Assembly: GCF_000504245.1 (NCBI RefSeq)
Contig: NZ_KI632509.1
Location: 3,515,751-3,579,750, forward strand
DNA from: Haloechinothrix halophila YIM 93223
GTDB taxonomy: Bacteria > Actinomycetota > Actinomycetes > Mycobacteriales > Pseudonocardiaceae
DNA: 64,000 bases
Reading direction: 5' to 3'
Of the stretch, positions 24,019 through 31,626 are shown in pieces. The notes under the pieces were generated by a model. That model did not search any database. It saw only the letters and a list, made by a program, of their open reading frames with translations, and was not told the origin of the DNA. The translations under genes were made by a program, and so were the position numbers. Within the stretch, counting starts at the first letter, position 1; each line of letters begins with the position of its first letter.

Positions 24019-24590
24019 CAGGCTCCCCCTCTCGAACCGGACAGCAATGCCAGCGCCCCACGCTGCGCGCGGTTCATCGCATCCGGGTCGCCGGTGGCTC
24101 GTGCGATGACGAAGCCCCCCTGCACCACCGCGACGAGCGTGGCGGCGAGGTCCGCACTCACCACACCCCGATCGAGGTCACCCGCCGCGACCGCGTCATG
24201 AAGCTTCTCAGCCAGCCGGTGCTGTAGATACTCGAAGAACGCGCCGATCGGATCACGCACCCGCGACTGCTCCAGAATCGGTTCCCCGGTCAGCCGCCCG
24301 AGGCGACACCCCATCAGCGACTGCCGTGGCGCCCGCAACCAGGTGAGCACACCTTCGAGGGGATCATCGACCGAGTCGAGCAACGCGTCGGCCTCGGACC
24401 GCATCTCGGTGGCTACCTCCGCCAGTGCCGCGGCCGCTAGGTCATCTTTCCCGTCGAAGTGGTGATACAGCGATCCGTGGCCGACTCCACTACGCCGCAG
24501 CACGTCCCTCGGACTCGTCGCGAGATAGCCGTCCTCGGCCAGCAGGTCCTTCATCGCTCGCACCAGCGCCACCTTGCTCTGGACACCCAT
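24018..24590 (-). CDS. TetR/AcrR family transcriptional regulator
   Basis: 190 aa; the ATG at 24590 follows GGGAGG with 6 nt spacing. The helix-turn-helix is 'YLATSPRDVLRRSGVGHGSLYHHFDGKDDLAAAAL' (about residues 22-56). The C-terminal ligand/dimer domain includes 'GCRLGRLTGEPILE', typical of the subgroup with 'C-terminal TetR_C_11-like' helices. A 24-bp near-perfect palindrome lies 14 nt upstream of its start, so it almost certainly represses its own operon (TetR, SnoaL-like, perhaps DUF1330). Confidence 0.88.
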   Translation of the reverse strand: MGVQSKVALVRAMKDLLAEDGYLATSPRDVLRRSGVGHGSLYHHFDGKDDLAAAALAEVATEMRSEADALLDSVDDPLEGVLTWLRAPRQSLMGCRLGRLTGEPILEQSRVRDPIGAFFEYLQHRLAEKLHDAVAAGDLDRGVVSADLAATLVAVVQGGFVIARATGDPDAMNRAQRGALALLSGSRGGA

Positions 24591-24604
24591 CGCGCACCTC
24601 CCGC

Positions 24605-24628
24605 AACATACGTACTAGTAGGTATGTT
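24605..24628. promoter_or_regulatory. 24-bp palindromic operator of the TetR operon
   Basis: Outer arms AACATAC (24605-24611) and GTATGTT (24622-24628) flank a central TACTAGTA (24613-24620), itself a palindrome. Only the two G's at 24612 and 24621 break the symmetry. This size and A/T content are typical of TetR operators, and its place just upstream of the TetR start indicates autoregulation. No second copy was seen elsewhere in the window. Confidence 0.75.
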
Positions 24629-24699
24629 AGCGGCCTACGGTACGGACGGCAATCCGGGCGGGCGTTCCGTCGCCCAGGGATCGGACCGGTGTCACGCAG

Positions 24700-25110
24700 G
24701 ATCGGCGTGCGAGGTTCGACTTTCACGCCGTCGCCGACTACGACCAGAACGACATCGACCGGCTACTCACGAACCCCGGAATCGTCCGGCATCGGGGCAA
24801 GATAGAGGCAGTCATCAACAACGCAAGAAAGGCCATCGAACTCCAGGCCGAGACCGGCTCGCTGGCAGCGTTCTTCTGGCGTTACGAGCCTGCCCACGAC
24901 GAACTTGACGAGCCACAATCCGCGTCGACGTCACCTGGCTCGATCGCACTGTCGAAGGAGTTGAAGAAGCGGGGCTGGAAGTTCGTCGGACCCACGACCG
25001 TCTTCGCCTTCATGCAGGCTATGGGACTCATCAACGACCACGCCCACGGCTGCGTCACCCGTCCCACGGCGGCAGCCAGACGAAGCCACTTCACGCCACC
25101 GCGAGGATGA
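24700..25110 (+). pseudogene. tag: 5'-truncated DNA-3-methyladenine glycosylase I (tag) remnant
   Basis: In this frame the bases encode the C-terminal two thirds of Tag: 'YDQNDIDRLLTNPGIVRHRG', 'KIEAVINNARKAIELQAETG', 'SLAAFFWRYEP', 'SKELKKRGWKFVGPTTVFAF' and 'MQAMGLINDHAHGCV', ending at TGA 25108-25110. Tag is normally about 190 aa and starts with 'RCxW...YHDxEWG'; that zinc-binding and catalytic N-terminus is absent. The frame has no usable start codon and closes upstream at a TAG (24628). The upstream sequence is the TetR control region, so the deletion joined it to tag. The remaining codons show no internal stop, so the loss may be recent. Confidence 0.75.
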
Positions 25111-25296
25111 CGACCCACCGCACCAGGATGGGTCCCTCCCACCCGATCTCGGATGCGGGCGGCGGCACGGGGTCAGCACAATTAACGGGCCAGCAACCGC
25201 GCAGTACTTCCGGCGTCGTCTGGACGTCGTGCGGCCCGGCGACTGTTGCCTAGGCCGCTGATCCGGCGGCGACACCCGATCAAGGAGATTCCGTTC

Positions 25297-26418
25297 ATGG
25301 CCAACTCGCTGCTATCCCGATTTCTGCTTGCCGCCACGGCGACCACGCTGGCCTGCCTCGCCGTGGTTCCGCCTGCTGCGGGCGCACCGGGCGACCGCGC
25401 TGACGAGGCGCGTCCCGGTGCCAGGCCGCACCCGCTCGTCATTGGGCACCGGGGTGCGTCCGGTTACCGGCCGGAGCACACACTGGCGTCCTACGAACTC
25501 GCGGCGCGGATGGGTGCCGACTACATCGAGCCCGACCTGGTCGCCACCGCGGACGGCGTGCTCGTCGCGCGGCACGAGAACGAGATCAGCAGCACTACCG
25601 ACGTCGCAGAGCGCCCCGAGTTCGCCGACCGCGAGACGACGAAAACCATCGATGGCTACGAGGTCACCGGCTGGTTCACCGAAGACTTCACCCTGGCCGA
25701 GCTGAAGACGTTGCGTGCCAAGGAGCGGCTGCCGCAGCTGCGCCCGGACAACACGCGCTTCGACGGCCGCTACGAGGTGCCGACGTTCCAGGAAGTCATC
25801 GACCTGACCCAGCGACTCTCCCGCGAACTCGGCCGCGACATCGGCATCTATCCCGAGACCAAGCACCCGAGCTACTTCGCCTCGCTCGGACTACCGCTGG
25901 AACCGCCGCTGGTGCGCACGCTCACCCGGAACGGGCTGAACCACAAGAACGCGAAGGTGTTCGTGCAGTCGTTCGAAGTCAGCAACCTCAAGGCGCTCGA
26001 CAAGGCGCTGCGGGTGCCGCTGGTCCAACTGGTGTGGAAGGACGGCCAGCCGTACGACTTCACCGACCGCGGTGACGACCGCACCTACGCGGACATGGTC
26101 ACCCCGGGAGGGCTCGCCGAGATCGCCACCTACGCCGACGGCGTCGGCCCGGAGAAGACGATGGTCATCGGCTGGGATGACGACGACTCCCTCGATGCAC
26201 CGAGCGACCTCGTGCCGGATGCCCACGACGCCGGTCTCGTCGTGCACCCCTACACCTTCCGTGCCGAGAACGCGTTCTTGCCCAGCGACCACCGCTCCTC
26301 GAACCACCCTGCCGAGCACGGCGACGTGACCGGCGAACTCCGCGCGTACTACGACGTCGGCGTCGACGGCGTCTTCACCGACCACCCCGACCTCGGCGTC
26401 GCCGCCCGCGACGACTAA
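25297..26418 (+). CDS. glpQ: Secreted glycerophosphodiester phosphodiesterase
   Basis: 373 aa; the ATG at 25297 follows AAGGAG with 9 nt spacing. A signal peptide (about residues 1-30, ending 'AAGAPG') exports it. The GDPD barrel starts 'LVIGHRGASGYRPEHTLASYELAARMGADYIEPDLVATADGVLVARHENEI', with the catalytic His pair in 'GHRGASG' and 'RHE' and metal ligands Glu and Asp in 'IEPDL'. 'DIGIYPETKHPSYF' and 'QSFEVSNLKAL' are further GlpQ landmarks. It hydrolyses deacylated phospholipids to glycerol-3-phosphate and an alcohol outside the cell. The insert between the second histidine and strand 3 is typical of periplasmic GlpQ. Confidence 0.92.
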   Translation: MANSLLSRFLLAATATTLACLAVVPPAAGAPGDRADEARPGARPHPLVIGHRGASGYRPEHTLASYELAARMGADYIEPDLVATADGVLVARHENEISSTTDVAERPEFADRETTKTIDGYEVTGWFTEDFTLAELKTLRAKERLPQLRPDNTRFDGRYEVPTFQEVIDLTQRLSRELGRDIGIYPETKHPSYFASLGLPLEPPLVRTLTRNGLNHKNAKVFVQSFEVSNLKALDKALRVPLVQLVWKDGQPYDFTDRGDDRTYADMVTPGGLAEIATYADGVGPEKTMVIGWDDDDSLDAPSDLVPDAHDAGLVVHPYTFRAENAFLPSDHRSSNHPAEHGDVTGELRAYYDVGVDGVFTDHPDLGVAARDD

Positions 26419-26793
26419 CCACACGCGGAACCCCACCTCCGGAATGGCCCGCGGGGGTGGGCTGGGTGGTCGTCATCAACGTGGTTCCGGCCGCGCGACT
26501 GTCATCTGGATGGCAGCCGCGCGGCCGAGCCGAGCGATGGTCCGCAGCGCGGTGCCGTAGCCGGCCCTTGAGCTGCGGGGTCCGGGCCGGAGGCGACGCG
26601 GTGGAGCTGGTTGTTGTGCACGGCGGGGCACGGGTGCGGATCACAGCCCTCGGGGCGGGTTGTGACCACTCACAAGAGGTCCAGTGCGAACCGGGATCGG
26701 CGGGGTTAGCCTGTCCGAATCCATGTGCGTCGCTCGCATGGCTCGGCGGTACGTCGTTGGCCGTCCGCCGAGCCGAAACAGCAGGAGGCAGCG
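26419..26793. other. Intergenic region between glpQ and the 72-codon ORF
   Basis: 375 bp. Open frames here have no family resemblance. The only clear structure is the hairpin at 26740-26774 just before the next ribosome binding site. Confidence 0.4.
26740..26774 (+). promoter_or_regulatory. Leader hairpin just upstream of the 72-codon ORF
   Basis: GGCTCGGCGG (26740-26749) pairs exactly with CCGCCGAGCC (26765-26774) around a 15-nt loop. The Shine-Dalgarno GCAGGAGG of the following ORF starts about 6 nt later. It may be a terminator of an upstream transcript, an attenuator, or part of a structured 5' leader. Confidence 0.45.
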
Positions 26794-27012
26794 ATGTCCG
26801 TCGTGCCAACGGGCAGCCCCGCCGACGAACCGCTCGTCGCGGACCTGATCGACCGGTTCGACTTCGACGGGGTCGCCCGCCGCATCGTCGAGACGACGCT
26901 GCCGACCATCCCCGGCTCTGACGACAGCACGCGAACTCGCAATGCCGAGCGCATGCAGCATGCGCCATCCGGCGCAGAACATAGCCGCGATCCGAGCCAA
27001 TGGCTCCACTGA
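26794..27012 (+). CDS. 72-aa ORF of unknown function, possibly a truncated gene
   Basis: The ATG at 26794 has an excellent ribosome binding site (GCAGGAGG, 5 nt spacing). The product starts MSVVPTGSPADEPLVADLI and continues 'DRFDFDGVARRIVETTLPTIP', which looks like the acidic, amphipathic N-terminus of a normal soluble protein. After about residue 50 it turns into low-quality sequence ('ERMQHAPSGAEHSRDPSQWLH') and stops. This is what the start of a larger gene cut by a deletion would look like; a genuine short protein is the alternative. I do not recognise the family. Confidence 0.4.
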   Translation: MSVVPTGSPADEPLVADLIDRFDFDGVARRIVETTLPTIPGSDDSTRTRNAERMQHAPSGAEHSRDPSQWLH

Positions 27013-27048
27013 ACAGCTCACGACAAAGGTCTGGCGCATCCCGTTGTC

Positions 27049-27092
27049 CTTGCCAGGTAAGAAATCACTAAATATTCTTTCCTATTGGCAAG
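27049..27092. promoter_or_regulatory. Long inverted repeat in an A/T-rich patch upstream of the LPMO gene
   Basis: CTTGCCA (27049-27055) and TGGCAAG (27086-27092) are perfect inverted repeats 30 bp apart. Inside them are further complementary runs (AAGAA and TTCTT) around an A/T-only core. In a window with more than 65% GC such a patch is conspicuous. It lies about 200 bp upstream of the chitin-binding LPMO start and could be a sugar-responsive operator or a transcription terminator. Confidence 0.4.
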
Positions 27093-27287
27093 CACACACC
27101 TCTCGCCGCTGCTCACAAGCGAGAGCAACGGAAAGCCCGGATCCATCCAGGTGCCTTGCCTGGGACGAAATCCGCCCGTCGGGTAGTCCTCGGCCGACGG
27201 ACGGCAACGTGCCATACATCATTCCCATTTCGAGGCGACGCCCTGCCCGCTCGTGACAAATCCGGATGTTTTCGAGAAGGAGTTGGC

Positions 27288-28034
27288 ATGAATCTGAAGC
27301 GCAAGCTCGCGATCGGGACTGCCGCCATAGGCGTCACGCCGTTATTCCTGGTCGCGTTACCCGCAGGCGTCGCCAACGCACACGGCTACGTGTCCTCGCC
27401 GCCGAGCAGACAGGCCCAATGCGCGGAGGAAACCGTACCCTGCGGACCGATCAAGTGGGAGCCGCAGAGCGTGGAAGGCCCCAAGGGGCTGCGTAGTTGC
27501 AGCGGCGGCAACGCCGAGTTCGCCGAACTGGACGACGACAGCAAGGCATGGCAGGCGACCCCGGTGGACAACTCGGTGACCTTCACATGGACGTTCACCG
27601 CGCGGCACGCCGCGGCCAACTACCAGTACTTCCTCAACGGCACCAAGATCGCCGAGTTCGACGGCAACAACCAGCAACCGCCGCCGACCATCTCGCACGA
27701 CGTCGACCTCGGCGACGTGAGCGGACGACAGAAGGTGCTCGCGGTGTGGAACATCGGCGACACCGGCAACGCCTTCTACGCCTGCATCGATCTCGACGTC
27801 AACGGCGGCGGTGGGAACCCTGACCCCGAGCCGACCACGACAACCGCACCGCCGCCGCCGACCACCACAACGACCACGCCGCCGCCCAGCGGCGGGACCT
27901 GGGAAGCGGGCACGGCGTACGAGGTCGGGAGCGAGGTGACGTACAACAGCGTCACCTATCGGTGCCGACAGGCACACACCAGCCTCGCTGGCTGGGAGCC
28001 CGATCGCACGCCCGCGCTGTGGGAAGAGGTCTGA
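27288..28034 (+). CDS. AA10 lytic polysaccharide monooxygenase (chitin type) with a C-terminal carbohydrate-binding module
   Basis: 248 aa; the ATG at 27288 follows AGAAGGAG. A signal peptide is cut after 'GVANA', leaving His32 as the new N-terminus ('HGYVSSPPSRQAQC'). This His and His107 ('TFTARHAAANYQYFLNG') form the copper histidine brace; 'NAFYACIDLDV' carries the axial Phe. A Pro/Thr linker (about 185-205) leads to a CBM5/12-type chitin-binding module (about 205-248) with the aromatic residues 'W...YEVGSEVTYNSVTYRCRQAHTS...W'. It cleaves crystalline chitin oxidatively outside the cell. No chitinase is in the window, so it probably belongs to a scattered chitin regulon. Confidence 0.93.
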   Translation: MNLKRKLAIGTAAIGVTPLFLVALPAGVANAHGYVSSPPSRQAQCAEETVPCGPIKWEPQSVEGPKGLRSCSGGNAEFAELDDDSKAWQATPVDNSVTFTWTFTARHAAANYQYFLNGTKIAEFDGNNQQPPPTISHDVDLGDVSGRQKVLAVWNIGDTGNAFYACIDLDVNGGGGNPDPEPTTTTAPPPPTTTTTTPPPSGGTWEAGTAYEVGSEVTYNSVTYRCRQAHTSLAGWEPDRTPALWEEV

Positions 28035-28127
28035 GTTCGCGGCGGCCAGAGTTCCGACCACACCGCAGCGGTCGCGGCAGCCACGACACGCAGCCTGCTA
28101 TGGCGAAGCGAGTGACGACACGACCGA

Positions 28128-29279
28128 CTACAACAACCGCCCCAGCTTCGTCCGCGAGATCAGGATCCAGCCGAGGCCGAAGCAGGCCACGATGCCGATC
28201 GCGCCGACAAGCGGCGCCTTCACCTCGGCGGGTGCCGGCATCGGCCGCAGCGCGATGGCCAGCATGATCAGCACCGGCCCCTGCAGCACGAAGGCGGCGA
28301 ACGAACTGCGGATGGCGCTGTCGCGCACCTTGCCTCCCCGGATCAGCCGCTGTTGCGCGATGCCGAGCAACCAGACCGAGCCGAACACCACCAGCACCGA
28401 CTCGACGGTCGCCAGCAGCGCCGACTGCCAGTTCCAGCCGCCGAGGAATGGCCCCATGTCGGCGGCGAGGTTGTCCACCCCGATGACCAACGCCAGTACG
28501 GGCACGATGATCAGGGTCGCTAGCGTGACCATGCCGCTCGCACGCCGCAGCCGGTGTGGCACCTGCTCCGCAAGCCCGCTGCTCGCGAACAACACCCCAA
28601 AGCCGAACATCGCGCCGAGCTGCGGCCACTGCCACAAGTGGACGTCCCCGAACGCGCTCGCGCGCGCCGGGATCGCGACCCGCAGCAGGAATGTCGTCAG
28701 CGCCAGCAGCACCGCGAGCACCCAGAGCTGGTTCACGGAGTGCAGTACCCGCTGCCGCTCGTTCTCCCGCCTGTCGGCGACCCAGCGCCATCCGGCGTAG
28801 ACGAGCGAGAAGATCAGCAGCACCTCGGCGAACCACAGTGCGCCGGAATCGAACACCCGCTCCCTGCCGCTGAGCAGAAAGGAGTACGAGACCGTCTGGC
28901 CCGAGGACAGGTACGCCAGCCACATCACCAGCGGCCACACGATCGCCGCGCTGACCAGGAACGGCACGCCGAGTCGCAGTATCCGGCCCGCGACGAACTG
29001 GCTCGCGCCCTTGTGCCGCAACGACCGTGGCGTGAGCAGGCCCGCGATCAAGAAGAACGTGCCCATGAAGAACAGCGCGGATGGCCCGAAGATCGCCGCG
29101 AGTACGAGTTCGACCGACGTCGTGAACGTGACTTCGTTGACCTCGTCGTAAGCCCATCCTCCGACGGCCGAGTAGCCGAGCAGAGCATGCCCACCGATGA
29201 TCCATGCGACAAGCAGCGCACGCAGGGCGTCCAGACTGTAGAGGCGCGTGCCCTGCTGAGTTCGCGGTACCACGGTCAC
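28128..29279 (-). CDS. Acyltransferase-3 family membrane protein
   Basis: 383 aa with about ten membrane helices. 'LYSLDALRALLVAWIIGGHALLGY' is the acyltransferase-3 (OafA/YrhL/WecH) start with the catalytic Arg and His, and 'FFMGTFFLIAGLLTPRSLRHKGASQFVAGRILRLGVPFLVS' is the family's second signature. These enzymes move acetyl or other acyl groups onto sugars, lipids or cell-wall polymers across the membrane. The GTG start at 29279 has GGGGGGA about 12 nt upstream. No SGNH domain is attached. The acceptor cannot be told from the neighbours. Confidence 0.85.
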   Translation of the reverse strand: MTVVPRTQQGTRLYSLDALRALLVAWIIGGHALLGYSAVGGWAYDEVNEVTFTTSVELVLAAIFGPSALFFMGTFFLIAGLLTPRSLRHKGASQFVAGRILRLGVPFLVSAAIVWPLVMWLAYLSSGQTVSYSFLLSGRERVFDSGALWFAEVLLIFSLVYAGWRWVADRRENERQRVLHSVNQLWVLAVLLALTTFLLRVAIPARASAFGDVHLWQWPQLGAMFGFGVLFASSGLAEQVPHRLRRASGMVTLATLIIVPVLALVIGVDNLAADMGPFLGGWNWQSALLATVESVLVVFGSVWLLGIAQQRLIRGGKVRDSAIRSSFAAFVLQGPVLIMLAIALRPMPAPAEVKAPLVGAIGIVACFGLGWILISRTKLGRLL

Positions 29280-29377
29280 GATGACCAGGATCCCCCTTCC
29301 TGGACCGTATGCCGAGAGGATTTAAGCCCTTTTGTGACCACAACGCCCCGAATGGGCGAGCTGTTCCCGAATATTCT

Positions 29378-30055
29378 TCATGCCGCGTGACGGTGCGGCG
29401 GCGCTGGCTGGACGTCGTCGGCGCACGCGTGCGGTTCCGGAGCGGGGCGCGGCTCTCGGCGTCGAAACCAGCGGCCACCTGGGCGCGGGTCAGCCAGTGC
29501 GACCACTACGACAAGTCCCGCCTGCACCAGCGCGTGCGAGAGCAGCCGCACCAGTTCGATGTGCCCGCTCACGACGTCAATGATCTCCAGCACCGTCAGG
29601 GCCAGCACGAACGCCGCCAGCGTCGGCACGATCCCGGAGGGCTTGGCCACCCGGAACGCGATCCACAGGAAGCCAACGCCGAGCGCGAGGTTCCACGCCG
29701 CGAACTCGTGCGACTGGTGGATCTCACCGGAATGCGCCCATACCGTCGCGCCCAGCAGGGTGAGCGCCGCCAGTACGAGCTGCCCCATGCCGAGCAGGGC
29801 GAGCACGACACGCAGGCTCAGCCGCAGCCGGTGACGCCAGCGTGTGGGACGGGCGGCGAGCACGGCGTCGACCAGATCGGGGCTGGGCCGCGCCACCGCC
29901 ATGCGCGCGAGCCGCGTCACCCGGGCGGCAGCGTCCTGCCACTCCCGGCAGGCGGCGCAGGCCGCGACATGCGTGTCCACTTCGGCCCGCAGGCCAGGGG
30001 TTTCCTCGCCGTCGAGCCGAGCCGAGAGCTGTTCCCGGCATTCTTCGCAGGTCAT
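29378..30055 (-). CDS. Zinc-finger (ZAS) anti-sigma factor with several membrane helices
   Basis: 225 aa. The N-terminus has the anti-sigma zinc motif His29-x3-Cys33-x2-Cys36 ('HVAACAAC') preceded by 'CEEC' at 3-6, within a zf-HC2/ZAS helical domain. After about residue 75 there are four hydrophobic segments (about 77-106, 118-137, 141-162, 168-188) instead of the single helix of classic anti-sigmas. The C-terminus is Arg/Pro/His-rich ('PAPEPHACADDVQPAPPHRHAA') and could bind metal. It is divergent from the sigC gene, 101 bp away, so it probably sequesters SigC and senses an envelope or metal signal. M. tuberculosis SigC has no known adjacent anti-sigma. Confidence 0.78.
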   Translation of the reverse strand: MTCEECREQLSARLDGEETPGLRAEVDTHVAACAACREWQDAAARVTRLARMAVARPSPDLVDAVLAARPTRWRHRLRLSLRVVLALLGMGQLVLAALTLLGATVWAHSGEIHQSHEFAAWNLALGVGFLWIAFRVAKPSGIVPTLAAFVLALTVLEIIDVVSGHIELVRLLSHALVQAGLVVVVALADPRPGGRWFRRREPRPAPEPHACADDVQPAPPHRHAA

Positions 30056-30156
30056 ATGTAGAGGGTCGGAGTTGAAGCGCGGACAGTTCCAACTCGAGGC
30101 CTAGGGCAGCCGGTCGCTGCTCGGCTCTCGACCTCGCCCGCTACTGTGAGGCTCCT

Positions 30157-30738
30157 ATGACCGCAGCGCATCCCCACGACAGCGAGGTCACCAGCATCGC
30201 ACTCGAGGCGCGAGACGGTGACCGGGCCGCCTTGGAGGAGTTCATCCGGGCGACTCAGCGGGATGTGTGGCGGTTCGTCGCGCATCTCGCGGGTACCGCG
30301 GCTGCCGACGACCTCGCGCAGGAGACGTACCTGCGCGCGGTGCGCAGCCTCTCCAGCTTCCGTGGACGGTCATCGGCGCGTACCTGGCTGCTGGCCATCG
30401 CGCGGCGGGTGGTGATCGACCAGTTCCGCAGGGACAGCGTGCGACCGAGCCACGCCGGGGTGGACGACTGGCAACTGGCTGCCGAGCACGCGCAGCCAAC
30501 CGGACTGCCCGGCGTGGACGAGGCGGTGGCACTCGGCGATTTGCTTGCCCGCATCGACGACGACCGCCGCGAGGCGTTCGTGCTCACGCAGATGCTGCGG
30601 CTGACGTATCCGGAGGCGGCCGAGGTGTGCAGCTGTCCGGTCGGAACGATCCGGTCCCGGGTCGCCAGGGCGCGCGAGGACCTGGTGGGGATGCTCAACG
30701 ACGAGCGACACGACTCTGGCGCCTACTCGGCGGGGTGA
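30157..30738 (+). CDS. sigC: ECF RNA polymerase sigma factor SigC
   Basis: 193 aa. Region 2 'ALEEFIRATQRDVWRFVAHLAGTAAADDLAQETYLRAVRSL' and 'FRGRSSARTWLLAIARRVVIDQFRR', and region 4 'REAFVLTQMLRLTYPEAAEVCSCPVGTIRSRVARAREDL', match mycobacterial SigC nearly word for word as I remember it. Region 4 recognises the -35 element. SigC in M. tuberculosis has been tied to copper acquisition and virulence genes. Here it is divergent from a ZAS anti-sigma gene and is followed, after a terminator, by a convergent Cu/Zn-SOD-like lipoprotein, which fits a metal theme. Autoregulation through the 101-bp divergent gap is likely, but I could not identify a convincing ECF promoter. Confidence 0.9.
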   Translation: MTAAHPHDSEVTSIALEARDGDRAALEEFIRATQRDVWRFVAHLAGTAAADDLAQETYLRAVRSLSSFRGRSSARTWLLAIARRVVIDQFRRDSVRPSHAGVDDWQLAAEHAQPTGLPGVDEAVALGDLLARIDDDRREAFVLTQMLRLTYPEAAEVCSCPVGTIRSRVARAREDLVGMLNDERHDSGAYSAG

Positions 30739-30752
30739 GGACCACGTCACGA

Positions 30753-30789
30753 CCGGGGCCGGGAGGACATCGTCTGCTCCCGGCCCCGG
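30753..30789. terminator. Bidirectional terminator between sigC and the SOD-like gene
   Basis: CCGGGGCCGGGAG (30753-30765) pairs exactly over 13 bp with CTCCCGGCCCCGG (30777-30789), 11-nt loop. It starts 14 nt after the sigC stop and serves both convergent genes. Confidence 0.8.
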
Positions 30790-30835
30790 CCTGCGTTGTG
30801 GGTTAGGCGGCGCGTCGCGCCGCGCGAGTGCGGTA

Positions 30836-31471
30836 TCAGAGGTCAGCGCAGGCGAACTTCGTGCCGTCCTCGTCGTCAAGGTGCAGCACGATCGACTTCG
30901 CGCCCTCGCTGTTCGGGTTGTCGTTGCTGACGGTGGTGTTCGCCGCACCATCAGCGTCGGCTGTGAAGGCGATGTGGACCTCGTTCGGCGGTTTCTCCGA
31001 GCCCTTCTCGTCGAACCTGAAGTGCGGGCCACCGTCGTCCTCGGCGCACGGCTGGGCGTGCAGGTGCGACATGTACGCGGCCTCGGGCTGCAGGCCTTCG
31101 ACGTCGATGGTCACCGTGGTGCCCTCGTCGTGCCGGGCCACGTACGCCACGCCGCTCACAGATTCGGTGCCCGCCGGGGCCGACTCCAGGGGATTGAACG
31201 TGCCCTCCGTGAGGTCCGCACCCTCGATCTCGTTGGCCGGAGTCGCGTTCGGGTCGCCCGTCGCCCCCTCGTGACTGTGGCTGTGGCCGGAGTGGCCGTC
31301 ATGGCCGCCGTCCTGATTGGCCGCCGTCGACGTCGAGCCCGCCGTGTCGGCAGCGTTCTCGACGGCCTCCTCGGCGTCGCCGCCACATGCGGACAGGGTC
31401 AGTGCGGTAGCCGCCAGCGCCGCGAGCAACGTGCCCGCGCGCCGGTTCCGCGTCATATTGGTCGTGATCAT
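30836..31471 (-). CDS. His-rich Cu/Zn superoxide dismutase-like lipoprotein
   Basis: 211 aa. A lipoprotein signal ends 'LTLSACGG' (Cys29). Next comes an acidic spacer and the metal-binding-like stretch 'GGHDGHSGHSHSHEG' with six histidines. The domain (about 95-211) is of the SOD_Cu type: 'GVAYVARHDEGTTVTIDVEGLQP', 'MSHLHAQPCAEDDGGPHFRFD', 'SIVLHLDDEDGTKFACADL'. It keeps the 'HLH..PC', 'GPHF' and final 'ACADL' landmarks of the family, though some copper ligands seem to be lost, so it may bind metal or handle copper more than dismutate superoxide. It is anchored outside the membrane. The neighbourhood (SigC, CmtR, CDF) supports a metal role. Confidence 0.75.
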   Translation of the reverse strand: MITTNMTRNRRAGTLLAALAATALTLSACGGDAEEAVENAADTAGSTSTAANQDGGHDGHSGHSHSHEGATGDPNATPANEIEGADLTEGTFNPLESAPAGTESVSGVAYVARHDEGTTVTIDVEGLQPEAAYMSHLHAQPCAEDDGGPHFRFDEKGSEKPPNEVHIAFTADADGAANTTVSNDNPNSEGAKSIVLHLDDEDGTKFACADL

Positions 31472-31498
31472 GCCCAGATAGTCGCACAGCCGTGTAGT

Positions 31499-31603
31499 TC
31501 AGTTCCCACGACCGTGTCCCCCGTTCGCTATGTCGTGTTCCTCCTTCTAGCCGCTGTATGTCACGTCCATGACGCTGTGTCCCGCCTTCCCACCGTCGTG
31601 TCT
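31499..31603 (-). repeat. 21-bp tandem repeats, family A, locus 1 (five decayed units)
   Basis: Five consecutive 21-bp units recognised by the GTGTCC-like (GGACAC on the minus strand) landmark recurring exactly every 21 bp at 31514, 31535, 31556, 31577 and 31598. They fill most of the 155-bp gap between the SOD-like start (31471) and the CDF stop (31627). Units differ at many positions, so this is an old array of the same family seen intact at 34516-34697. Confidence 0.7.
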
Positions 31604-31626
31604 CCTCAGGACGTCGTGTGGCGCGC

